From assembly GCA_043757865.1 (NCBI GenBank), contig JAYVOP010000066.1:1-31355 (forward strand): a stretch of DNA of 31,355 bases. Reading direction: 5' to 3'. Shown here piece after piece: positions 14,710 through 21,847 of the stretch. Source of the DNA: JAGNEJ01 sp043757865 (lineage in GTDB: Bacteria; Verrucomicrobiota; Verrucomicrobiia; Verrucomicrobiales; V1-33). Under the pieces are notes generated by a model. It saw only the letters and a list, made by a program, of their open reading frames with translations, was not told the DNA's origin and searched no databases. The number at the start of each line of letters is the position of its first letter. Position 1 is the stretch's first letter. The position numbers and the translations under genes were made by a program.

Positions 14710-16134
14710 ATGAGTGATAAAAAAAGTGACTTTGGTTTGATTGGTCTGGCCGTGATGGGTCAGAACCTCGTGTTAAATGTAGAAAGCCGTGGCTTCCAAG
14801 TGTCCGTTTATAATCGCACTACGGCGGTCACAGAACAGTTTATCGCAGATAATCCCGGTAAGGCGCTGGTGGGAGCTAAGACATTAGAGGAGTTTGTGCA
14901 GAGCCTTAGCTCTCCACGGAAAATCCAGATCATGGTCAAGGCTGGTGGCCCGGTGGATGCGGTGATTGATGCGCTGGTCCCGTTGTTAGACGAAGGCGAC
15001 ATCATCATCGATGGCGGGAACTCGCTCTACACGGATACCGAGCGTCGCGATGAAGTGCTAGGCCAGATGGGCTTCCGTTTCATTGGCGCAGGCGTCTCTG
15101 GTGGTGAGGAAGGCGCGCTCAAAGGCCCGTCCATCATGCCCGGCGGTCCGGCTAGCACGTGGGAGGTGATGAAGCCCATTTTCGAAGCCATCTCTGCTAA
15201 AGTTGGCGGCGTGCCCTGTGTCACGCACATTGGTCCAGGCGGGGCTGGCCATTATGTGAAGATGGTGCATAACGGTATTGAATATGGCGATATGCAGCTC
15301 ATTTGCGAGGCCTACAACATCTTCAAAGCTGCGGGCTTTACCCCTGCGGAAATGGCGCAGATTTTTAGTGATTGGAATGATGGTGAGCTGGAAAGCTACC
15401 TGATCCAAATCAGTAGCAAGATCTTTGCCGAAAAGGATGCGGAGAGCGGCCAGGCGATCATTGATGTCATCATGGATAAGGCTGGCCAAAAGGGCACGGG
15501 GCAATGGACGCTGGAGAATGCGGTGGAAAACGCCATCGTCATTTCCACCATCAATGCCGCCGTGGAAGCCCGCATTCTTTCCAGCAAAAAGGACCAACGC
15601 GTAGCCGCTAGTAAAGAACTCCACGGCCCTACGCCAAACTTGTCTGCCGAGAAGGCCACGCTGGTAGCCAAGGTCCATGATGCGCTCTACGCTAGCAAGA
15701 TAATTTCCTACGCCCAAGGCCTGGACCTCATCAAAACCATGGGCGAGAAAAAAGGCTGGAACCTAGATCTGGGCGGCATCGCGCGCATTTGGCGCGGCGG
15801 CTGCATCATCCGAGCGCGGTTCCTGAATCGCATCACGGAGGCCTATGAGCGAAATGCGGGACTCGTGAACTTAGTGCTCGATCCGTTCTTTAAAGACGTG
15901 CTTAACCGCACCCAACTGCACTGGCGGGAAACCGTGGCCCTAGCCGTCAGCAACGGCATCCCCGTGCCCGCCTTCAGTGCTAGCCTGGGCTACTTCGATA
16001 GCTACCGGGCGGCCCGCCTCCCTGCGAACCTCCTCCAGGCGCAGCGGGACTTCTTCGGTGCGCACACCTACGAGCGCCTGGACAAACCCGTCGGCCAATG
16101 GTTCCATACGGACTGGCCGGATGTCGTCGGTTAG
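14710..16134 (+). CDS. gnd: 6-phosphogluconate dehydrogenase, decarboxylating
   Basis: A 474-residue cytosolic enzyme of the oxidative pentose phosphate pathway that turns 6-phosphogluconate and NADP+ into ribulose 5-phosphate, CO2 and NADPH. The Rossmann motif GLIGLAVMG is at 9-17, and VYNRT after it suits NADP. Substrate-site segments are GVSGGEEGALKGPSIMPGG at 128-146 and HYVKMVHNGIEYGD at 181-194 with catalytic Lys184 and Glu191 and with Asn188. GTGQWT follows. The length is that of the long (E. coli-like) form. The ATG at 14710 gives the standard N-terminus; upstream in-frame codons back to 14602 add unrelated residues. The leader is pyrimidine-rich (CCCCTATTTCT) with no Shine-Dalgarno sequence. 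The next gene begins 34 bases after the stop, probably in the same transcript. Confidence 0.97.
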   Translation: MSDKKSDFGLIGLAVMGQNLVLNVESRGFQVSVYNRTTAVTEQFIADNPGKALVGAKTLEEFVQSLSSPRKIQIMVKAGGPVDAVIDALVPLLDEGDIIIDGGNSLYTDTERRDEVLGQMGFRFIGAGVSGGEEGALKGPSIMPGGPASTWEVMKPIFEAISAKVGGVPCVTHIGPGGAGHYVKMVHNGIEYGDMQLICEAYNIFKAAGFTPAEMAQIFSDWNDGELESYLIQISSKIFAEKDAESGQAIIDVIMDKAGQKGTGQWTLENAVENAIVISTINAAVEARILSSKKDQRVAASKELHGPTPNLSAEKATLVAKVHDALYASKIISYAQGLDLIKTMGEKKGWNLDLGGIARIWRGGCIIRARFLNRITEAYERNAGLVNLVLDPFFKDVLNRTQLHWRETVALAVSNGIPVPAFSASLGYFDSYRAARLPANLLQAQRDFFGAHTYERLDKPVGQWFHTDWPDVVG

Positions 16135-16168
16135 CGGCCACGGAGCGAGGGCTTTGCCAACCACCATT

Positions 16169-16741
16169 ATGGAGAATCGATTTTATACCTTCATTGCGGG
16201 TGACACTGGCCCGTGGAGCATCACGGCTATCCATGCCATCACTGGGCCCTCGCTGGAGACCGCCGCCTGCCTGGATATTCAGAATACCAATCTCCAAGCG
16301 CTACCCAGTGGCTCCCGGTGGCTCTTGCGCGGCGTCACCAGTAATCAACGATATGTCACCCGGCCAGAACAAGTCACACTTGTGGCCACCCAGGCGGGGC
16401 TGGGGCGCCCGGAAGCGACCTGTGCAGCCCTGATTCCGATCACCAAGACGGCCGCATGGTGGGCACTGACCCAAGACGAGCGACGTGAGATCTTCGAAGC
16501 GCGCTCTTCACATATCGCCATTGGTCTGCGCTATTTGCCAGCTATTGCCCGCAGGCTCCACCACGGCCGAGACCTCGGAGAACCATTCGACTTTCTCACT
16601 TGGTTCGAATATGCATCGGCAGACGCCTCCGCGTTTGACGAGCTTCTGGCGGCACTCCGGGCCACGGAAGAATGGAATTACGTTGCACGTGAAATAGATA
16701 TCCGACTCTGCCGACGCGACCTCGAAATTGAGGCCTGGTAG
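16169..16741 (+). CDS. Chlorite dismutase-family haem protein, short (dimeric) type
   Basis: A 190-residue protein of the chlorite dismutase superfamily. The C-terminal half carries the family core: WWALTQDERREIFEARSSH, then IAIGLRYLPAIARRLHH, RDLGEPFDFLTWFEYA and ATEEWNYVAREIDIRL. His115 is placed as the proximal haem ligand and Arg128 as the distal Arg; the 13-residue spacing equals that of known chlorite dismutases, and both length and numbering are close to the dimeric enzyme of Nitrobacter winogradskyi. If the distal Arg is active, it would split chlorite to chloride and O2; other superfamily members are haem-synthesis (HemQ) or dye-decolourising enzymes. No perchlorate or chlorate reductase gene is near. 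The ATG at 16169 follows gnd by 34 bases. A cytosolic role in detoxification is inference. Confidence 0.85.
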   Translation: MENRFYTFIAGDTGPWSITAIHAITGPSLETAACLDIQNTNLQALPSGSRWLLRGVTSNQRYVTRPEQVTLVATQAGLGRPEATCAALIPITKTAAWWALTQDERREIFEARSSHIAIGLRYLPAIARRLHHGRDLGEPFDFLTWFEYASADASAFDELLAALRATEEWNYVAREIDIRLCRRDLEIEAW

Positions 16742-16774
16742 AAACACTCGGGGCGCGCAGCCTAGCTGTGGGGG

Positions 16775-16808
16775 AGCGCACTCCGTTTGTATAAACGGAT
16801 CAGTGCTC
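16775..16808. other. Hairpin downstream of the chlorite-dismutase gene
   Basis: A perfect stem TCCGTTT (16782-16788) / AAACGGA (16793-16799) with a 4-base loop is extended by partly paired AGCGCACT and AGTGCT arms. No T-run follows, so it may be an RNA 3' end stabiliser rather than a terminator. Confidence 0.45.
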
Positions 16809-17107
16809 GGTTTGAAACCCAGATAATCTCGCGATCATTGATTTTATGAAGACGACTATCTCCTGGGATACGATAGCAGACTTAGAGGTGAGTTTCCTAG
16901 AAACCAAAGGGAATACGGATTCGAGATTACCGTGACCAACGCCGCATGTCCAGATTGATGAACCCAACACTGGGAGCCTCTAGCTTAGAATTGAGCGGGG
17001 GATTCATCCAATTTGGGTGGTGAAATAGCGCCAATTTAGGTTTGCACAAATCTTCAACGCATATTTGATACTCAAACCTGCGTTTCGGATTCCCAACAAA
17101 CTTAGTT

Positions 17108-17136
17108 TTGGCACTTTCTCTTACCTGAGATACCTA
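17108..17136 (+). promoter_or_regulatory. Candidate promoter of the 40-residue peptide gene
   Basis: TTGGCA (17108-17113) and TACCTA (17131-17136) are 17 bases apart. The -35 matches five of six consensus bases, the -10 only three. In such AT-rich DNA, chance matches are frequent. Confidence 0.25.
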
Positions 17137-17167
17137 TTTGTAAAATTTATCAAAAAAGAATTTGCGA

Positions 17168-17187
17168 AATACCAGAATTCCGGTATT
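17168..17187. promoter_or_regulatory. Dyad upstream of the 40-residue peptide gene
   Basis: AATACC and GGTATT face each other around AGAATTCC, a 20-bp imperfect dyad ending 28 bases before the ATG at 17216. It lies where a repressor site or a leader hairpin would be expected. Confidence 0.4.
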
Positions 17188-17215
17188 TTCTGCTCACACA
17201 ACCAACCCCTTCTAA

Positions 17216-17338
17216 ATGAAAGCAATTACCCTAACCCCCAGAGAGAATGAGAGCCCTCGCCTAGAGCGGCTCACTATGATCGCTGCGGGCTTAACTGTAA
17301 TCTCTGCCATTTACTTGTTGGTTACCAGTTTGGTGTAA
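17216..17338 (+). CDS. Small single-pass membrane peptide (40 residues), unknown function
   Basis: The frame ATG 17216 to TAA 17338 encodes 40 residues. The first 18 are polar and charged (MKAITLTPRENESPRLER). They are followed by a hydrophobic helix of about 20 residues (LTMIAAGLTVISAIYLLVTS) and a short LV tail. This would be a one-helix inner-membrane peptide with its N-terminus inside. It has an AT-rich leader, a dyad just upstream, and two hairpins including a strong terminator downstream, which together look like a complete transcription unit. It has no Shine-Dalgarno sequence, like its neighbours. I know no family for it. Small respiratory-complex subunits, stress peptides and type I toxins look alike at this level; only context favours a real gene. 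Confidence 0.55.
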   Translation: MKAITLTPRENESPRLERLTMIAAGLTVISAIYLLVTSLV

Positions 17339-17359
17339 ACAAGGAAGCTTACACCTATC

Positions 17360-17375
17360 GGGGAGTTCGCTCCCC
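17360..17375. other. UUCG tetraloop hairpin
   Basis: GGGGAG, TTCG, CTCCCC form a perfect 6-bp stem with a very stable tetraloop, followed by AAAAA. It lies between the small peptide gene and the terminator and may stabilise the 3' end of that transcript. Confidence 0.6.
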
Positions 17376-17382
17376 AAAAACG

Positions 17383-17432
17383 CGAGGCTTGGGAGTTTCT
17401 TGGTCGGTTCTCCCAAGCCTCGTTCCTTTTTC
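17383..17432. terminator. Bidirectional Rho-independent terminator
   Basis: CGAGGCTTGGGAG (17383-17395) pairs perfectly with 17410-17422. On the plus strand TTCCTTTTTC follows; on the minus strand CGTTTTT follows. It can end both the small peptide transcript and the dapA-dapB transcript. Confidence 0.9.
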
Positions 17433-17477
17433 AGGGGAATGAGGCTGGTTTGGTGGAAGGCTGACTGAGAGCTCCCT

Positions 17478-18221
17478 CTACCTCAGCCCCAGCACGTCTT
17501 CCATGTCATAGAGCCCGGCGGGCTTGCCGTGGAGCCAGAGGCTGGCGCGGACAGCTCCGGTGGCGAAAATTTCTCGGCTACTGGCTTTGTGGGTTAGTTC
17601 AAGGCGCTCTCCAGGGGTGGCGTAAATGACGGTGTGATCGCCAATGACATCGCCCCCGCGCAAGGCGTGGAGGCCGATCTCGCGCTTCGGGCGTTTGCCT
17701 AGGTTACCTTCCCGTCCGTGGGCGACGTGTTGTTTGTAGTCCAGATCACGCACCTCCGCTAGCACTTCTACGAGGCGGCGGGCGGTGCCGCTGGGGGAAT
17801 CGATCTTTTGGTTATGATGCATTTCCACGACTTCCAGATCGAAGTTCTCACCCAGGATCTCGGCTGCTTTGCGGGTAAGCCAGAAGAGCGTGTTTACGCC
17901 GATGCTGTAGTTCCCCGCTTTGACGATGGGGATGCTCTTAGATGCTTCTGAAATGAGCGCTAGCTCCGCATCCGTGTGGCCAGTGGTGCCGATGATGAGT
18001 GGCTTTTGCAAAGCAACACAGGCGTTCACTAGCTCGGTGGCAAAACTGTGGTGACTGAAGTCGATGACGCTCTGGCTAACCTCCAAGGCGGGTTGCAGTG
18101 CATCTCCGAGATCGATGGTGCGATGTGCCTCGGCGTTAGGCTCGGCGGTGGCGGCTGCGATGAGGGCTTGGCCCATGCGGCCTTTGCTGCCAGTAATGAG
18201 AAGTTTTAGCGGGGTGCTCAT
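17478..18221 (-). CDS. dapB: 4-hydroxy-tetrahydrodipicolinate reductase
   Basis: A 247-residue cytosolic enzyme that reduces the DapA product with NAD(P)H in the lysine and diaminopimelate pathway, which feeds peptidoglycan and lysine. The nucleotide-binding motif TGSKGRMG is at 10-17. The catalytic stretch EMHHNQKIDSPSGTA at 133-147 contains His135, His136 and Lys139. FxTGxTG is represented by IIGTTGHT at 76-83. The length fits the shorter bacterial DapB enzymes. It follows dapA by nine bases on the same strand, so the two form an operon, and it is ended by the bidirectional terminator at 17383-17432. Confidence 0.97.
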   Translation of the reverse strand: MSTPLKLLITGSKGRMGQALIAAATAEPNAEAHRTIDLGDALQPALEVSQSVIDFSHHSFATELVNACVALQKPLIIGTTGHTDAELALISEASKSIPIVKAGNYSIGVNTLFWLTRKAAEILGENFDLEVVEMHHNQKIDSPSGTARRLVEVLAEVRDLDYKQHVAHGREGNLGKRPKREIGLHALRGGDVIGDHTVIYATPGERLELTHKASSREIFATGAVRASLWLHGKPAGLYDMEDVLGLR

Positions 18222-18230
18222 GGCCGGAAA

Positions 18231-19112
18231 TTAGAGGATGCCGAGTTCGGCTAGCGTAGCTTTTAATTCCGCCGTTTTCTCAGTAGTCATCCCTACCAGC
18301 GGCAGGCGTAATTCCGCCGTGCAGAAGCCAGCCAGCGCCATGGCGGTCTTGATGGGCACGGGATTCACGTCCAGCTTCAGAAAGGCTGCTAACAAGCGAT
18401 AATATTTCGCATGAATCTCCCGAGCGCCTAGGAAATCCCCTTTCAGCGCCAGCGCTACTAGCGCACTCATCTGCTGCGGAATGAGATTGGAGGCCACACT
18501 GACGATGCCCGTCGCGCCTACCGCCATGAACGGCAGCGTGAGGCCGTCATCGCCACTCAGCACATCGAAGTTAGGGCCGCAAGCCGCCACCAGTTGGCTC
18601 ACCCGCTCGGGGGAGCCTCCCGCTTCTTTCATGGCCACAATGTTCGGGCAATCTTGTGCTAGACGGATCGTGGTTTCAGCCGCTATTTCAATGCCACAGC
18701 GCCCTGGGATGCTGTAGAGCATGATGGGAAGGGCGGTGTTAGCGGCTATTTTCTTGAAATGTTGGTAGAGCCCTTCCTGGCTAGGCTTATTGTAGTAAGG
18801 AGCCACTTGGAGGGAACCCGTGGCCCCGGCTTTTTCCGCCGCCTGGGTGAGTTCGATGGCCTCATCCGTGCTGTTCGAGCCCGTGCCCGCAATGACATGG
18901 CCGCGCCCCGCCGCATACTCCACCGCCAAGGCTACCACGCGGTGGTGCTCCTCGTAGCTCAGCGTGGGACTCTCCCCGGTGGTGCCGCACGGAACGATAC
19001 CGCTAACGCCATTCGTGAATTGGAAATCAATGATCTTGCGAAAGGCTGCCGCGTCCACTTGACCGTTAGTAAAGGGAGTGACGACAGCGGTGATAACACC
19101 GGAAAATTTCAT
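18231..19112 (-). CDS. dapA: 4-hydroxy-tetrahydrodipicolinate synthase
   Basis: A 293-residue (beta/alpha)8-barrel enzyme that condenses pyruvate with aspartate semialdehyde, the first step of the diaminopimelate branch. The Schiff-base lysine is Lys162 in IVAMKEAGG. Tyr133 lies in LYSIPGRCG, a slight variant of YNIPGRT. GTTGESPTL at 43-51 carries the Thr of the proton relay. Numbering and length match the E. coli enzyme closely. The leader before the ATG is CCACCACCACAC, without a Shine-Dalgarno sequence. It is the first gene of dapA-dapB and is separated from the rpsD transcript by a strong terminator, so it needs its own promoter between 19113 and 19225. Confidence 0.97.
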   Translation of the reverse strand: MKFSGVITAVVTPFTNGQVDAAAFRKIIDFQFTNGVSGIVPCGTTGESPTLSYEEHHRVVALAVEYAAGRGHVIAGTGSNSTDEAIELTQAAEKAGATGSLQVAPYYNKPSQEGLYQHFKKIAANTALPIMLYSIPGRCGIEIAAETTIRLAQDCPNIVAMKEAGGSPERVSQLVAACGPNFDVLSGDDGLTLPFMAVGATGIVSVASNLIPQQMSALVALALKGDFLGAREIHAKYYRLLAAFLKLDVNPVPIKTAMALAGFCTAELRLPLVGMTTEKTAELKATLAELGIL

Positions 19113-19224
19113 GTGTGGTGGTGGTTAGGAACTAGAGGAAACGAGAGCGTCCTGCGACGCCATGCAAGTGAGTTGGCAGTGCGGCAACTGAATTATTTGC
19201 GGGCGGCGGCGCGCTGGAAGGGTT

Positions 19225-19262
19225 ATCAAAAAACGACGCGCACCGGAGTGGTGCGCGTCGTT
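19225..19262 (-). terminator. Strong terminator after rpsD
   Basis: A perfect 13-bp stem (19232-19244 with 19250-19262) and a 5-base loop are followed on the minus strand by six T. It lies 37 bases after the rpsD stop and closes the ribosomal operon before dapA. Confidence 0.92.
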
Positions 19263-19299
19263 CGTAAAGAAGCTCGGGAGGTGGGGGGCTCCGCTGAGT

Positions 19300-19911
19300 T
19301 TAGCGGGAGTAGAGTTCGACGATGAGCTGCTCGTTGACCAGCGGGTCGATCTCCTCACGGGAAGGGATACGGACGACGCTGCCCGTGAGTTTATCACGAT
19401 CCACGCTGACCCAATCGGGAGTTGGCACGGCCTGCGTCAAGTCCACGGCACGTTGGCCTAGTTGCTGGCTGCGGGCGGTGTCCTTGAGGGTGATGATGTC
19501 ACCGGGTTTGCACTGATAGCTAGGGATGTTGACCTTGCCACCGTTCACGCGCACGTGGCCATGGCCGACGTATTGCCGGGAGGCATTGCGGCTGTTAGCG
19601 AATCCGAGGCGATAGATAACGTTATCCAAGCGCAGCTCGAGCATTTGCAGGAGGATTTCACCAGTCACACCCTTACGGCGCTGGGCTTCAGCAAAGAAGC
19701 GACGGAAGGGTTTTTCTAACATGCCGTATTGGTAACGCAATTTTTGCTTCTCGCCCAAAGCGATGCAGTAATCACTTTGTTTCTTGCGGCCACTGCGGGC
19801 ACCATGTTGGCCGGGGCCGAAGGCGCGGCGTTCGAGGGCTTTGGTAGGGCCGAAAATGGCGACTCCGAAGCGACGGCTGATTTTATCTTTGGGCCCAGTG
19901 TAACGTGCCAT
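19300..19911 (-). CDS. rpsD: 30S ribosomal protein S4
   Basis: A 203-residue primary 16S rRNA-binding protein that nucleates assembly of the 30S body and represses its own operon in many bacteria. It starts MARYTGPKDKISRRFGV and contains the S4 RNA-binding domain (MLELRLDNVIYRLGFANSRNASRQYVGHGHVRVNGGKVN, residues about 92-130). The N-terminal Cys zinc ligands of C+ S4 forms are absent. It is the last gene of rpmJ-rpsM-rpsK-rpsD; rpoA and rplQ, which often follow, are not here. The 17 bases before the ATG contain no Shine-Dalgarno sequence. Confidence 0.98.
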   Translation of the reverse strand: MARYTGPKDKISRRFGVAIFGPTKALERRAFGPGQHGARSGRKKQSDYCIALGEKQKLRYQYGMLEKPFRRFFAEAQRRKGVTGEILLQMLELRLDNVIYRLGFANSRNASRQYVGHGHVRVNGGKVNIPSYQCKPGDIITLKDTARSQQLGQRAVDLTQAVPTPDWVSVDRDKLTGSVVRIPSREEIDPLVNEQLIVELYSR

Positions 19912-19958
19912 GATTGATTAAGAGAGTGAGTTAGTAAGAAAGTGGAAAAATGAGTGGA

Positions 19959-20552
19959 CTAGACGCGGCGGGCCTTGGGTGGGCGGCAACCGTTGTGAGG
20001 GATGGGGGTCACATCGCGGATCATGCTGACTTCGATGCCGATGGCTTGGACGGCCCGCACGGCGGACTCGCGGCCAGAGCCGGGACCATTGACGCGCACT
20101 TCGGCCTCGCGCATTCCGTGGCCCATGGCTTGGCGGCAGGCATCTTGGGAAACGAGTTGGGCGGCATAAGCGGTGGATTTCCGGCTGCCCTTAAAGCCCA
20201 TTTTCCCAGCGCTGCTCCAGCCGATGACGTTACCGCGCACATCGGTTACGGAAACGATGGTATTATTAAAGGAGGCGAGGATATTGACCACGCCGACGGT
20301 AATGTTCTTGCTGCCCTTGAGCTTGACGATCTTAACTTTTTCTTCGTCAGGATTGAGCAGTTGAGCGGCATCCTTAGGAGCTTCATGCACCACAGGAGCA
20401 GCGGCAGCGGCCTCGCTGGCAGCCTTAGCGGCTTTACCACCTTTTTTGGCTTTTTCAGGTTTAGCGGCGGGGGCAGCAGGAGCTGCCACGGCTTCCACCG
20501 CAGCGGGAGCTTCAGTTGGTTCAGCGGGGGGCGGGATGATTTCGTCGGCCAT
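19959..20552 (-). CDS. rpsK: 30S ribosomal protein S11 with long N-terminal extension
   Basis: A 197-residue S11, part of the 30S platform near the mRNA exit and the anti-Shine-Dalgarno end of 16S rRNA. The conserved body starts near residue 84 (ITVGVVNILASFNNTIVSVTD) and ends GCRPPKARRV. Compared with E. coli S11 (129 residues), there are about 68 extra residues at the N-terminus, rich in Ala, Pro, Glu and Lys (MADEIIPPPAEPTEAPAAVE, then KPEKAKKGGKAAKAASEAAA). No internal Met lies between the extension and the conserved body, so the extension belongs to the protein. It is 47 bases upstream of rpsD. The extension is probably disordered and could bind RNA or reach toward the mRNA exit. Confidence 0.97.
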   Translation of the reverse strand: MADEIIPPPAEPTEAPAAVEAVAAPAAPAAKPEKAKKGGKAAKAASEAAAAAPVVHEAPKDAAQLLNPDEEKVKIVKLKGSKNITVGVVNILASFNNTIVSVTDVRGNVIGWSSAGKMGFKGSRKSTAYAAQLVSQDACRQAMGHGMREAEVRVNGPGSGRESAVRAVQAIGIEVSMIRDVTPIPHNGCRPPKARRV

Positions 20553-20603
20553 AATAAATGATTAGGAAAGGGAGGTTCGGGGGAGGGGGTAGATGGCTAT
20601 GAA

Positions 20604-20984
20604 TTATTTACCCTTAGCTCTTTGGACGCCCACGGTCTTACGTTTGCCCTTACGGGTGCGGGCATTGGTGTGAGTGCGTTGACCACGGACGGGGAGGCCT
20701 TTCCGATGGCGCAGCCCACGGTAACAGTTGATCTGCTGGAGGCGCTTGAGGTTGATTTGCAAATCCCGGCGGAGATCGCCTTCAACGACGTAGTTGTTCG
20801 CCTGGATGTTGGCGATCACGGCCCCGAGCTGATCGTTAGTCAGTTCCCCTGCACGGGTGTCGGGATTGATATTCGTTTGCTCAAGGATCTTCTTGGCCAG
20901 GGTGGGACCAATGCCGTAAATGTATTGAAGAGACGCTTCGATGCGCTTTTCGTTGGGAATATCAATGCCGAGGAGACGGGCCAT
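20604..20984 (-). CDS. rpsM: 30S ribosomal protein S13
   Basis: A 126-residue protein of the 30S head that contacts the 50S subunit and the P-site tRNA. It begins MARLLGIDIPNEKRIEASL, has the helix-hairpin-helix YIYGIGPTLAKKIL, and ends in the basic tail RGQRTHTNARTRKGKRKTVG. Length is normal (E. coli 118). It lies 51 bases before rpsK and 39 after rpmJ. The leader is C-rich (ACACTCCCCC) with no Shine-Dalgarno sequence. Confidence 0.98.
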   Translation of the reverse strand: MARLLGIDIPNEKRIEASLQYIYGIGPTLAKKILEQTNINPDTRAGELTNDQLGAVIANIQANNYVVEGDLRRDLQINLKRLQQINCYRGLRHRKGLPVRGQRTHTNARTRKGKRKTVGVQRAKGK

Positions 20985-21023
20985 GGGGGAGTGTTTCTAA
21001 GGGTGAATGGGGGGAGAGGATGA

Positions 21024-21137
21024 TTACCCTTGGCGCTGTTTGTGCCGGGGGTTTTTGCAAATGATACGCACGACGCCTTCCCGACGGATGATCCGGCAGG
21101 ATTCGCAAAGTTTCTTAACAGAAGGTCTGACTTTCAT
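21024..21137 (-). CDS. rpmJ: 50S ribosomal protein L36
   Basis: A 37-residue zinc-ribbon protein of the large subunit, too short for a usual open-frame cutoff. The sequence MKVRPSVKKLCESC then RIIRREGVVRIICKNPRHKQ carries all four zinc ligands (Cys11, Cys14, Cys27, His32), so this is the C+ form. It is the first gene of the operon. infA, which often precedes it, is not seen upstream. Confidence 0.97.
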   Translation of the reverse strand: MKVRPSVKKLCESCRIIRREGVVRIICKNPRHKQRQG

Positions 21138-21847
21138 GACAAAATGAGGGGAGGGAGATGCCTTGGAGGGCGGGGATTGGAGAGCAGGCGAAATTTGTCG
21201 GTTGTAAACTGGAATGGCTTACTTTACAGGGATAATCGCCTTCATCCGCTAGGGGCTGACCAGCGGGGGGCGGGATTCGTAACACAGCGAGCAACCCGCG
21301 CAAGAGAAAATTGTGACTTATCATTTAGATTTTCCAGAGAGCTTATTGCAAGCTGCGCTGACCCGCACAGGCGGACTGAAGCCGCGCCATTGCCTGCGCA
21401 GGTTTATCCTCACCTATGAAAAGCTGCGCTCCACTGTGAACTCCGGCGTTAGCACTCATGCGGGTGGAGCCAGGAAACTGCGCCCCCATCGGCCAGACCG
21501 ATTGCAGAAAATGCTGTGCTCAACTTCGCCTCATGAAATGTCCGGTCCACCGCCCGACCGATGACAAACTTAGCCGCCCATAGATGTTCTCCCAATCCAC
21601 GATCACCTGCGGTAGCACTCCACGTCCACTGCGTCTCCGCCGACCCTAGCTCGCAGACACCAACGCAGGTAAGCTGGGCATCGGCTCCACAAAAACGCCG
21701 ATTTTAGGTGGTGGGGATGACACCGTAGAGCGAGTTACCTTTCCCCCGGTGCCTAGCTCCAACGGTGGAAACGGGGCAGGGTGGGAAGGGGCGCACATTC
21801 CTGGTATTTCTCTTGAGATGCGGAGCAGGGGCCGCATGGTGGCGCGC
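21138..21847. other. Divergent spacer between rpmJ and the RlmM-like gene
   Basis: About 700 bases hold no supported gene on either strand. Short frames exist, but none has recognisable motifs. The left part should carry the ribosomal operon promoter (candidate at 21276-21303); an RNA gene was looked for by eye and not found. Confidence 0.45.
21276..21303 (-). promoter_or_regulatory. Candidate promoter of the rpmJ-rpsM-rpsK-rpsD operon
   Basis: On the minus strand TTGCGC (21303-21298) and TACGAA (21281-21276) are 16 bases apart, about 140 bases before rpmJ. Both boxes match the consensus at four of six positions, so support is weak. Confidence 0.25.

Larger units (their letters stand above)
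16742..17215. other. Non-coding region, AT-rich in its right half
   Basis: The left part holds a hairpin after the chlorite-dismutase gene (16775-16808). A 29-codon frame at 16846-16935 has no support. From about 17000 on, the composition shifts to AT-rich, unlike the genes on either side. This part is probably the control region of the small membrane peptide at 17216, with a candidate promoter at 17108-17136 and a dyad at 17168-17187. Confidence 0.5.

Noticed and set aside
16846..16935. Small frame (29 codons) with a GNTDS motif loosely like DUF481
   Set aside because: Only one short phrase is similar, no signal peptide or promoter is seen, and the length is too small.
21313..21564. Plus-strand open frame of 83 codons in the rpmJ spacer
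   Set aside because: No motif or plausible start signal, and the region looks non-coding; conservation would be needed to accept it.
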